Origin: an uncultured Lachnospiraceae bacterium | GTDB lineage: Bacteria > Bacillota > Clostridia > Lachnospirales > Lachnospiraceae | Reading direction: 5' to 3' | Assembly: GCA_910578405.1 (NCBI GenBank) | Contig: CAJTQO010000001.1 | Coordinates: forward strand, 142,020 to 206,019 | Length of the DNA stretch: 64,000 nt | Shown here: one piece after another, positions 27,423-35,462 of the stretch | Layout of the letters: the number at the start of each line of letters is the position of its first letter | How positions within the stretch are numbered: the first letter of the stretch is position 1 | Translations under genes and position numbers: made by a program | The notes under the pieces: generated by a model | Told to the model about the DNA's origin: nothing | The model's input: the letters and a program-made list of their open reading frames with translations, nothing else | Database searches by the model: none

Positions 27423-27464
27423 GCCCCTGGCGTTGTTTCGGATGTATGGAAGGGCGCCGGGGGC
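27423..27464 (+). other. hairpin in the leader of pyrC
   Basis: GCCCCTGGCG (27423-27432) pairs with CGCCGGGGGC (27455-27464) with one G-T pair. No terminator T-run follows. No PyrR-binding loop sequence is recognisable. Confidence 0.35.
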
Positions 27465-27524
27465 GGCTGTGGGAAAAGGTTCCCGGTGCGTTGCAGTTAT
27501 TGGAAAGAGAATGGAGGGCAGGAT

Positions 27525-28817
27525 ATGTTGCTGATTCGGTCAGGCTATGTGATTGATCCTGGAAGCGGGATGGAGGGAGTCAGGGATATTTTAGTGGATG
27601 GAGGGAAGATCCTGCGGATAGAGGACAGGATTTCGGAAAAGGAATGGGAGGGTACAAAGGGGGACAAGCTTAGGGTTATTGATGCAAAAGGGAAGGTGGT
27701 AGCCCCGGGGCTGGTGGATGTGCATGTGCATTTCCGGGATCCGGGGTTTACGTATAAGGAGGATATTTTCAGCGGCGCGAAGGCGGCGGCGAAGGGCGGT
27801 TTCACCACGGTGGTTTTGATGGCGAATACAAAGCCGTGTGTGGATGAGCCGGATACGCTGCGGGCGATATTGGAAAAAGGGGAGCGGACAGGGATTCATG
27901 TGAAGAGCTGCGCGAATATAACAAAGGGGATGAAAGGGGAAGAACTGACGGATATGGATGCGCTTGGTAAAGCAGGGGCAGTGGGATTTACGGACGATGG
28001 CATTCCGTTACGAAAGGAGGATGTGGTGAGAGCGGCAATGGCAGAAGCGGCCAGATTAGGTATGCCTTTAAGTTTTCATGAGGAAAATCCTGCGTTTATT
28101 GAAAACAATGGAGTGAACAAAGGGAAAGCGTCGGCGTATTTGGGGATTGGCGGTTCGGACAGGCAGGCGGAGATTACCATGGTGGAACGCGACCTGGCGC
28201 TGGCGGAGGGGACTGGGGCGGATATTTCCATACAGCATATCAGCACAAGAGAAGCGGTGGAACGCATACGGCAGGCCAGGAAAGCCAATCCGCATATTCA
28301 TGCGGAGGCGACGCCACATCACTTTACGTTGACGGAGGATGCGGTAATGGAATATGGGACGTTGGCGAAGATGAACCCGCCGTTACGGGAGGAGGAGGAC
28401 AGGCTGGCCATTATTCAAGGGCTGCAGGACGGGACGGTGGATTTGATAGCCACAGACCATGCGCCTCACAGCAGGGAGGAAAAGAACCGCTCTTTCACAG
28501 AGGCGCCCAGTGGAATTATCGGGCTGGAAACCGCATTGGCCTTGGGAATTAGAGAACTGGTGGAGAAGGGGTATCTGACGATGGCGCAGCTTCTTCGCTG
28601 CATGGCATGGAATCCGGCCAGGTTTTACCGGTTAGACGCTGGATATCTGGCAGAAGGGGGACCGGCGGATTTGGTGGTGTTTGACCGGGAAGAAAAATGG
28701 GTGGCGGACAGTTTTGAGTCCAAATCGGACAATTCACCTTTTCTTGGGATGGAATTGCCCGGGGCAGTGTATTATACAGTCTGCGATGGAAAAGTCGTTT
28801 ATCAGAAGGAGAGGTAG
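27525..28817 (+). CDS. pyrC: dihydroorotase
   Basis: Zinc amidohydrolase that cyclises N-carbamoyl-aspartate to dihydroorotate, the third step of pyrimidine synthesis. 430 residues, class I size. The metal motif DVHVHFRDPG is followed by the conserved KGGFTTVVLMANTKP block. The histidines in SFHEEN and QHIST and the ATDHAPH catalytic Asp segment are intact. ATG 27525 follows GGAGG at seven bases. The sequence upstream is open but GC-rich noise. It begins a pyrC-pyrK-pyrD run: pyrK starts 40 bases after the stop. Confidence 0.95.
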   Translation: MLLIRSGYVIDPGSGMEGVRDILVDGGKILRIEDRISEKEWEGTKGDKLRVIDAKGKVVAPGLVDVHVHFRDPGFTYKEDIFSGAKAAAKGGFTTVVLMANTKPCVDEPDTLRAILEKGERTGIHVKSCANITKGMKGEELTDMDALGKAGAVGFTDDGIPLRKEDVVRAAMAEAARLGMPLSFHEENPAFIENNGVNKGKASAYLGIGGSDRQAEITMVERDLALAEGTGADISIQHISTREAVERIRQARKANPHIHAEATPHHFTLTEDAVMEYGTLAKMNPPLREEEDRLAIIQGLQDGTVDLIATDHAPHSREEKNRSFTEAPSGIIGLETALALGIRELVEKGYLTMAQLLRCMAWNPARFYRLDAGYLAEGGPADLVVFDREEKWVADSFESKSDNSPFLGMELPGAVYYTVCDGKVVYQKER

Positions 28818-28857
28818 TGAAAAGAAGGCTGTTGTGCCGGATGGAAAGGAATGGAAG

Positions 28858-29652
28858 ATGATGGGACAGAAGAAAAAAACAAAGGCCAAAGTGGTCTGTC
28901 AGGCAGAAATTGCGGATGGTATCTTTGATATGTGGATGGAGACGGAGCTGGCGCAGACTGCCAGAGCCGGGCAGTTTCTTTGCATTTATCCCCAAAACGG
29001 CAAAACGCTGCTGCCCAGGCCAATCAGCATATGCGAAGCCGACAAGGAGCAGGGACGGTTGCGCATTGTATACCGTGTGGCCGGGCAGGGGACTGCGGAA
29101 TTTTCCCGGTATCATGTGAACCGGACAGTGGATTTGCTTGGGAACCTGGGGAATGGCTTTCCGTTGGAGGCGGCGGCAGGAAAAAAGGTTTTCCTGATAG
29201 GAGGGGGTATTGGAATTCCACCCATGCTGCAGTTGGCTAAGGAGCTGGCGCAGGAGGGGGAAGCGGCAAATGTGTCGGTGATAGCGGGCTACAGGGACTG
29301 TCGGCTTTTCTTAAAAGAGGATTTGGAAAGGTATGCCAAGGTATATGTCGCCACGGAGGACGGCAGCGCAGGGACAAAAGGCACTGTGCTGGACGCTATA
29401 GCGGAAAACGGGCTGGAGGCGGACGCAGTAATGGCCTGCGGCCCGATGCCTATGCTGAGGGCTGTCAAACGGTATGCCAAGGAGAAGGGCATAGAGGCGT
29501 ATATTTCACTGGAGGAGCGCATGGCCTGCGGGGTAGGGGCCTGCCTTGGATGCGTGTGTAAAACCGTAGGGAAGGATGCCCATTCCCATGTACACAATGC
29601 CCGAATCTGTACGGACGGGCCGGTGTTTTTGGCGGAGGATGTGGATATATAG
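28858..29652 (+). CDS. pyrK: dihydroorotate dehydrogenase B, electron transfer subunit
   Basis: Iron-sulfur flavoprotein subunit that passes electrons from PyrD to NAD+. 264 residues. It has the FAD-binding barrel (LLPRPISICEAD), a nucleotide-binding GGGIGIPPM segment, and a [2Fe-2S] cysteine cluster in CGVGACLGCVCKT with a fourth Cys in ARICTDGP. Two adjacent ATGs (28858, 28861) follow AAAGGA; the first is used. The partner pyrD lies 229 bases downstream, with a complete copy of the interspersed palindromic element in the gap. Confidence 0.95.
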   Translation: MMGQKKKTKAKVVCQAEIADGIFDMWMETELAQTARAGQFLCIYPQNGKTLLPRPISICEADKEQGRLRIVYRVAGQGTAEFSRYHVNRTVDLLGNLGNGFPLEAAAGKKVFLIGGGIGIPPMLQLAKELAQEGEAANVSVIAGYRDCRLFLKEDLERYAKVYVATEDGSAGTKGTVLDAIAENGLEADAVMACGPMPMLRAVKRYAKEKGIEAYISLEERMACGVGACLGCVCKTVGKDAHSHVHNARICTDGPVFLAEDVDI

Positions 29653-29699
29653 GACGCAGGACAGGGCAGAGAACGCCTGAAACGGAATGGGATATAGCG

Positions 29700-29864
29700 C
29701 TGGAGCGTGTCTGAAAATTGCTTTCTGGCAAATGTGCATGATAATTTGTGGGAGGTTTGTGCCAAAAGAAGGGCGCATAGCCGGCTACGCAATCTGAATT
29801 TGGCGCAAATATCACGTAAAGCGGGGCGTGCATTGTCAGGAATGGATTTTCAAACACGCTCCAG
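29700..29864 (+). repeat. complete interspersed inverted-terminus element (copy C), between pyrK and pyrD
   Basis: 165 bp. The left end CTGGAGCGTGTCTGAAAATT is the inverse of the right end (ATTTTCAAACACGCTCCAG) apart from one base. The interior halves are also largely complementary around GCATAGCCGGCTACGC, so the whole unit could fold into one long hairpin. It carries no coding frame. The right end lies 17 bases before the pyrD start. Confidence 0.88.
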
Positions 29865-29881
29865 GAATAGAAAGGAAAAAG

Positions 29882-30793
29882 ATGAATACCAAAGTAAGCA
29901 TAGCGGGTGTGGAATTTAAGAATCCGGTGATGACGGCATCGGGGACATTTGGCTCAGGGATGGAGTATTCGGAATTTGTGGATTTGAACCGTCTGGGGGC
30001 GGTTGTGACAAAGGGGGTGGCCAATGTGCCATGGGAGGGGAACCCTACGCCAAGGGTGGCGGAGACTTATGGCGGTATGCTCAATGCCATTGGTCTGCAG
30101 AATCCGGGCATAGATGTGCTGCTGGAAAGGGATCTTCCATTTCTGGAGCAATATGATACGCGGGTAATCGTGAATGTTTGCGGCAAGACTGTGGGGGATT
30201 ATCTGGAAACCGTGGAACGGCTGGGGGATACGAAGGCAGATATGCTTGAGATTAATGTGTCCTGTCCGAATGTGAAAGAGGGGGCGATTGCTTTTGGCCA
30301 GAAAGCGGACAGCCTGTATGAAATAACGGCAGCGGTGAAGAAAAAGGCGAAGCAGCCTATTATTATGAAACTCAGCCCTAATGTGACGGACATAACGGAA
30401 ATGGCGCGGGCGGCGGAGGCGGCCGGGGCGGATGCGCTGTCCATGATTAATACGCTGACAGGGATGAAGATAGACGTGCATAAGCGGAAGTTTGTGCTGG
30501 CGAATCGGACGGGAGGGCTTTCCGGCCCGGCAGTGAAGCCAGTGGCCGTGCGTATGGTGTACCAGACAGCCCAGGCAGTAAAGATTCCCATTATAGGCAT
30601 GGGAGGCATTGCGAATGCAGAGGACGCGCTGGAATTCCTGTTGGCCGGAGCTACGGCAGTGGCAGTGGGCGCTATGAATTTCGTCAATCCTTATACTACA
30701 GTGGAGGTGGTGGAAGGATTGGAAGAATATATGGAAAGATATGGGGTGGAAGATATTCGCTCCCTGATTGGCGGAGTGGAAGAAGTGAAATAG
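29882..30793 (+). CDS. pyrD: dihydroorotate dehydrogenase B, catalytic subunit
   Basis: FMN enzyme that oxidises dihydroorotate to orotate, class 1B. 303 residues. Motifs are MTASGTFGSG, KGVANVPWEGNP, LEINVSCPNVKEG (with the class 1 catalytic Cys) and IPIIGMGGIANAEDALEF. ATG 29882 follows AGAAAGGA. The open frame starts in the repeat element and is not used. With PyrK it forms the NAD+-linked DHODB complex, which fits an anaerobe. Confidence 0.96.
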   Translation: MNTKVSIAGVEFKNPVMTASGTFGSGMEYSEFVDLNRLGAVVTKGVANVPWEGNPTPRVAETYGGMLNAIGLQNPGIDVLLERDLPFLEQYDTRVIVNVCGKTVGDYLETVERLGDTKADMLEINVSCPNVKEGAIAFGQKADSLYEITAAVKKKAKQPIIMKLSPNVTDITEMARAAEAAGADALSMINTLTGMKIDVHKRKFVLANRTGGLSGPAVKPVAVRMVYQTAQAVKIPIIGMGGIANAEDALEFLLAGATAVAVGAMNFVNPYTTVEVVEGLEEYMERYGVEDIRSLIGGVEEVK

Positions 30794-30805
30794 GAGGGGA
30801 AAGTG

Positions 30806-30834
30806 GCATAAACCCTCCGGGCCGTTCATACAAT
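30806..30834 (+). promoter_or_regulatory. candidate SigE promoter of the sipL-like gene
   Basis: GCATAAA (30806-30812) and an exact CATACAAT (30827-30834) are separated by 14 bases, matching the SigE consensus in both boxes and spacing. Transcription would start about 40 bases before GTG 30881. Confidence 0.75.
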
Positions 30835-30880
30835 AACTATAAGTACAAGGAATGGTAATGGATGGCGCGGAGGTGTTTTC

Positions 30881-32455
30881 GTGGAGTTAGTGAAAAAAAA
30901 TATACATATGGATCAAATCAAGGGCCAGGCGGCAACGCAGATTACGCTGGAGGATGATGTGAATATCCCGGATGCCAAACCGGATGCGGGGAAGCTGATT
31001 TATGACAGGGGCAGCGTAACGCTGGAGGATGTGAAGGTAACGCAGGATCATGTGACGGTAAAGGGAAGGATGCAGTTTTTGGTGATGTATCTGACGGAAG
31101 GGGAGCATCCTACGCCAGCCTGTCTGGAGGGAAGCCTTCCCTTTGAGGAACAGCTTTACGCAGAGGGTGTGCAGAGCGGGGACAGCGTGAATGTCAAATG
31201 GAATCTGGAAGATTTGACGGTGGGGATGATTAATTCAAGGAAACTGAGCGTACAGACGCTGATTTCCCTGCGGATTACGGCGGAAATGATGTACGACGAG
31301 GAAACGGCGGTGGATCTTTACCATGAGGAGCCGGTGGAGTACCGCAGGAAACCGCTGCGCATTGCGCAAATGGCAGTGAAGAAGAGGGATATATTCCGTA
31401 TTAAGGAAGAACTGGAGCTGCCTCAGAATTATCCCAATGTATTCCAGATTATCTGGCAGGGGATAGAGCCTACCAATGTGGAATTCCGGGCGCAGGACGG
31501 GAAACTGTCCATCCAGGGGGAGTTGAATGTATTTTTCCTGTATGAGCCGGAGGCTTCGGCGGAAGGAGAGGAGCAGACGGTAAAAAGTTATGAAACGACG
31601 GTTCCGTTTGCCGGGACGGTGGACTGCAGCGGCTGTGAAGACGGGATGGCAGTGGATATTGATTATGTGCTTGGGCATAAGGAAGTGGAAATACGGCCGG
31701 ATTTCGATGGGGAACAGCGGGTGTTTGCCATGGAGTTAGTGATGGATTTGGACATTGCCTTGTTTGAAGAAGAGCGGCTGGATATCCTGTCGGGCGTATA
31801 CGGTGTGGTAAAAGAAGTGGAGGCAGTCAGCAAACAGGCGCAGTTTCGGGGGATTTTTGCGAGGCCGTCGGGGAAAATAAAGGTGGCGGAACATCTTAAA
31901 ACCGGGGAGTCGGATGTGCCTATGGTGCAGCTTCTGCACAGCGAAGCGCAGATACAGATTGGAAATGAGGAGATTGTGGAAAACGGGCTCCATATCCAAG
32001 GGACGTTGAATGTGCAATGTTTGTATCTAAGCAGCGATGAGAGGGCGCCTTATGGGTCGGTAAAGGGGCAGATTCCATTTAGTTATGTGCTGGAAGCGCC
32101 GGACATTAACAGCAACTGCACCTATAAGATACAGACAGGGCTGGAACAACTGGCGGCGGCGATGCTGGACAGCTCTGAACTGGATATCAAGGCAGTGATG
32201 GATTTCCGTGCTATTGTATTTGAACAGCGTAAAGAGGACATTGTAACGGACATTGTGGTTTCTGAGCTGGATATGGAGAAACTAAGCGGGCTGCCGGGCA
32301 TTGTGATTTATATTGCCAAAGAGGGGGATAGCCTGTGGGATGTGGGAAAACGTTATTATGTGCCGATTTCCCAGATTAAGGAAACCAATGATATGACGAC
32401 GGATGAGATTCGGCCGGGAGATAAGCTGCTTATAGTGAAAGGGTTGGGAGCTTAG
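30881..32455 (+). CDS. sipL: SipL-like spore-coat morphogenetic protein (DUF3794 + LysM)
   Basis: 524 residues with no signal peptide. The first 460 residues are beta-rich DUF3794-type repeats (for example CLEGSLPFEEQLY and APYGSVKGQIPFSYVLE are the same kind of strand pattern). A C-terminal LysM domain follows at about 475-521 (YIAKEGDSLWDVGKRYY). This is the layout of C. difficile SipL, whose LysM domain binds the coat ATPase SpoIVA on the forespore surface. The GTG start at 30881 has GGAGGTG five bases upstream. The SigE-type promoter match upstream fits mother-cell expression. It follows pyrD but is not functionally linked to it. Orthology to SipL is inferred from domains and length. Confidence 0.83.
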   Translation: MELVKKNIHMDQIKGQAATQITLEDDVNIPDAKPDAGKLIYDRGSVTLEDVKVTQDHVTVKGRMQFLVMYLTEGEHPTPACLEGSLPFEEQLYAEGVQSGDSVNVKWNLEDLTVGMINSRKLSVQTLISLRITAEMMYDEETAVDLYHEEPVEYRRKPLRIAQMAVKKRDIFRIKEELELPQNYPNVFQIIWQGIEPTNVEFRAQDGKLSIQGELNVFFLYEPEASAEGEEQTVKSYETTVPFAGTVDCSGCEDGMAVDIDYVLGHKEVEIRPDFDGEQRVFAMELVMDLDIALFEEERLDILSGVYGVVKEVEAVSKQAQFRGIFARPSGKIKVAEHLKTGESDVPMVQLLHSEAQIQIGNEEIVENGLHIQGTLNVQCLYLSSDERAPYGSVKGQIPFSYVLEAPDINSNCTYKIQTGLEQLAAAMLDSSELDIKAVMDFRAIVFEQRKEDIVTDIVVSELDMEKLSGLPGIVIYIAKEGDSLWDVGKRYYVPISQIKETNDMTTDEIRPGDKLLIVKGLGA

Positions 32456-32531
32456 GGTTAGGCGGAGGGAGCTTAATAGGAGCAGAGTGCAAAATGCAGG
32501 GCCGGCGATTCTGCGCAAAGAGAAGGCAGGG

Positions 32532-32570
32532 CAGCATGATGGCTGGAGACAGTGCGTCATGCTGTTGTTT
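32532..32570 (+). terminator. candidate terminator after the sipL-like gene (first of two)
   Basis: CAGCATGA (32532-32539) pairs with TCATGCTG (32557-32564), followed by TTGTTTT. Confidence 0.6.
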
Positions 32571-32597
32571 TATGGGAAATGTATATGGGAGAGCGTT

Positions 32598-32640
32598 AAG
32601 CCTATGGCCGTCTGATGGTTGGGACGGTGCATAGGCTTTT
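32598..32640 (+). terminator. second terminator after the sipL-like gene
   Basis: AAGCCTATG (32598-32606) pairs perfectly with CATAGGCTT (32630-32638), with an inner GCCGTC/GACGGT stem, ending in TTTT. From here to 33021 I see no gene. A TATAAT at 32722-32727 without a clear -35 may drive the next gene. Confidence 0.75.
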
Positions 32641-33021
32641 GGCTGTTTAGAAAAGCGGAAGCGGACAGAGACTAAATATAAAAAATTTGTAAGACGCTTC
32701 CCTTTTCCATGCATATCGTATTATAATGGAAAGATAAAGGGTATCAGGAACTGATTTATGAGGGAGTGGTAAGTTATCGTTTTCTAAGTGTAGCCGGTTT
32801 CCAGCGTGGGAAGGGCTCTGACTGACATAGGGCTATTGCCGGGCAGGAATGGGAGTTTCATTTTGCAGCGATTGTGCCGGAGGCGGAAAAGTTCCGGCCG
32901 CGGAGTGCGGCGGTTGGAGTTTTTCAGAAGCTTGGCGCAGACAGGAAGGGGAAGCTCCGTTTCCGTGCAGGCATGTGTTAGCATGGGGAAACATAACGGT
33001 CAGAAAGATGGAGGCGGGAAT

Positions 33022-35364
33022 ATGGAAAGAGAGTTGTTCTTTCATATACTCGGAATAGAGGAAACGAAAGAAGAGGGAGAGATTCGCAAGGCTTACAGGG
33101 AGAAGCTAAAGGGGACGAACCCGGAGGATAATCCAGAGGGGTTTAAACGGCTGCGGCTGGCTTATGAGGGGGCTATGAAGTTTGCCGGGGAAGCGCAAAA
33201 GGGGAATGGAAGGGCGGCAGCAGGAGAGGTGGGCCTGTGGATAGGGAAGGTGGACAGGCTTTACCATGACTTAATGGAGTGCCAGAAGGCGGAGGCTTGG
33301 GAAAAGCTGTTGGCAGATCCTGTCTGTGAGGGGTTGGACACTTCACTGGAGGCAAGGGACTGCCTGTTGGAATTTCTGATGGGGCACTGGTATTTGCCGC
33401 ACCGGATATGGCTTTTGATAGACGGTGTTTTCCGGATTCGTGCGGAGTTGGAATCGTTAAGCGTCAGATTCCCTTTGGATTTCCTGAAACTGCTCCGGTA
33501 TTATATGGAAAAGGAGGATTTTTTGCCCTATGCTTTTTTCCGTTACAGACTAGAGGAGAAGGAAGGCGCGGACAGGGATGCTTATATCGCCGCTTATCTG
33601 GAGGTGAAGCAGCAGATGGACATGGGCAGGACGGACGGGCTGCTGCAAAAGCTGGAGGATTTGGCGGCTTACCATGTGTATCATCCATATGAGGACGTGG
33701 AGCGGATGCGGATATGGGCAAAGTTTGGAAGGATAGAAGAAAGCAGAGGGCTGCTTAGGAAGCTTTGCCGGGAATATCCGGGGGAAGCTTATATTGGGAT
33801 ACATGCCGGAAACCTGTTGTGGAGCCAGGGGGAGAAAGAGCAGGCATACCAGTGTTGGAAGGCTGTATTGGAGAAAGAGCCGGAATCCTATGGCGCGAAG
33901 TATGGAGTCGTGCGGCGCTTGGTGGAAAGCGGGGAATACGGGCCTGCCAGGGAAATGATATTGCAGTTGCTGGAAGAAGAGCCATATAACGAGGAACTGG
34001 GCAGATGGCTGCACCAGGCGAATGAGGCGTTAATTAGGGAAATACGGGCGAAGATGGCCGTAGAAGGCATGGGACGGGCGCAGGACGGACTGGTTGGGAT
34101 GGCTGTAGGAAGCTTGGAAAGCGGTCTGCTGTTAGAGGAGAGCGGGCAGGAGCCAAGAGAAGCCAGGTTGTTGTCAGAGGAAAGCGGGCAGGAGCGAAAG
34201 GAAGGCGGCCTGTTGTTTGAGGAAAGCGGGCGGCTGCCAGAGTCTTCCGGGCAGGCGCCAGGTGAGGCGGATTGGCCGGAGGGACGCAAAAAGCAGATGT
34301 TCCGGCTTGCGTGGTGTCTGTTCCAGAACGGATATCAGGAAGAACTGGAGGCATTGCTGGAAGGGATGCCGGAAGCATGGAAAATGACAGGGGAATATTG
34401 CAATTTATCCGGAAAGTATTTACACTATAGAGGGCGGTATGAGGAGGCGATTCCATATTTGCAGAAGTGGCTGGAAGAGTTATTGGCCAGCCGGGGCGGG
34501 CCGGAGGAAAGCGGCAGGAAATATCTTTCCAGTACGGGCAAGGCATATTTTAATTTGGGGAGCTGTTATGCGCAGCTTGGCAGGATAGAGGAGGCGGGAC
34601 GCTATATCCGCAAGGCGGCTGCATCAGAAAGCGGAAACGGGAAAAAAGAATATCTTCAATATTATGCCTCCATTTTGGTAAAAAAAGCGGCGTATCAAGA
34701 AGCGATTGAAGTATGCAACGGGATACTCCGGGACGATGACGGATGTTTTCCGGCCTATCTGATTCGTCAGGAAGCCTGTTACGAATTGGGCCGGGCGCAG
34801 GAGGTGGTGGATGATTACCACCGGGCAGTGGGGATTTATGCAGGATTTTACCAGCCTTATTTGTTGGCGGCGGAAGTGTTTTTGGACTATGGACAGTATG
34901 AGGATGCGATGGAAGTGCTGAAACAGGCCGGTTTGAGCCAGGTAAAATTTACGGCTAAAATGAAGCTTTGTGAAATCCGGTTGTTAAGGGGGATGGCGAA
35001 AAACGGGAGCGACAGGGAAGCCATAAGGAAAAGGCTGGACGCTCTGCAGGCGGAATGGAAAGTGGAGGCCAGTGATTTGGAGGATCAGTCGGAGCTGGAA
35101 TTTGAGCAGGGGCTGCTTTGGTGGGATGACGGGAAGCTGCGGGAAGCGCTGGTCTGCATTGAACGGGCGATGCACCAGAACCCGGGGCGGCTGCAGTACC
35201 GGATGGCCTGCCGGGAATTACGCTGGGAGATGCACAAATTTGAGAAGGCGCCTCACAAATATAAGGCTGTGGAGGCGGACTATGAAGGTTGTGCAGGCTA
35301 TTATTACAGACGGGGAATGCATTACAGGGAGCGGGGGAATATAAAGGCGAAGATTCAGGACTAA
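33022..35364 (+). CDS. TPR protein with an N-terminal degenerate J-like domain
   Basis: 780 residues. The N-terminal 50 residues follow a J-domain pattern (FFHILGIEETKEE, EIRKAYREKLKG, EGFKRLRLAYEGA). The essential His-Pro-Asp loop is replaced by Asn-Pro-Glu at residues 33-35 (GTNPEDNPEG). The rest is a long array of tetratricopeptide-like helices (for example YHYRGRYEEAIPYLQKWL and FNLGSCYAQLGRIEEAGRY). A low-complexity insert at about 365-420 is built from repeats of LLEESGQEPREA type. An HscC-like Hsp70 gene starts 98 bases downstream, so this is a candidate partner or substrate adaptor for it. Without HPD, classic stimulation of Hsp70 ATPase is doubtful. GGAGG seven bases before ATG 33022 sets the start; the open frame upstream (from 32806) is not used. 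Confidence 0.8.
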   Translation: MERELFFHILGIEETKEEGEIRKAYREKLKGTNPEDNPEGFKRLRLAYEGAMKFAGEAQKGNGRAAAGEVGLWIGKVDRLYHDLMECQKAEAWEKLLADPVCEGLDTSLEARDCLLEFLMGHWYLPHRIWLLIDGVFRIRAELESLSVRFPLDFLKLLRYYMEKEDFLPYAFFRYRLEEKEGADRDAYIAAYLEVKQQMDMGRTDGLLQKLEDLAAYHVYHPYEDVERMRIWAKFGRIEESRGLLRKLCREYPGEAYIGIHAGNLLWSQGEKEQAYQCWKAVLEKEPESYGAKYGVVRRLVESGEYGPAREMILQLLEEEPYNEELGRWLHQANEALIREIRAKMAVEGMGRAQDGLVGMAVGSLESGLLLEESGQEPREARLLSEESGQERKEGGLLFEESGRLPESSGQAPGEADWPEGRKKQMFRLAWCLFQNGYQEELEALLEGMPEAWKMTGEYCNLSGKYLHYRGRYEEAIPYLQKWLEELLASRGGPEESGRKYLSSTGKAYFNLGSCYAQLGRIEEAGRYIRKAAASESGNGKKEYLQYYASILVKKAAYQEAIEVCNGILRDDDGCFPAYLIRQEACYELGRAQEVVDDYHRAVGIYAGFYQPYLLAAEVFLDYGQYEDAMEVLKQAGLSQVKFTAKMKLCEIRLLRGMAKNGSDREAIRKRLDALQAEWKVEASDLEDQSELEFEQGLLWWDDGKLREALVCIERAMHQNPGRLQYRMACRELRWEMHKFEKAPHKYKAVEADYEGCAGYYYRRGMHYRERGNIKAKIQD

Positions 35365-35462
35365 GAGTTTGTGGCAGCAGGGTAGGGACTGTGCATAACT
35401 GCACAAGTATAGATGAAAGACAGGGAAAGGAATCCGGCGAAAGCCGGACAGGGAGGTTGTAT

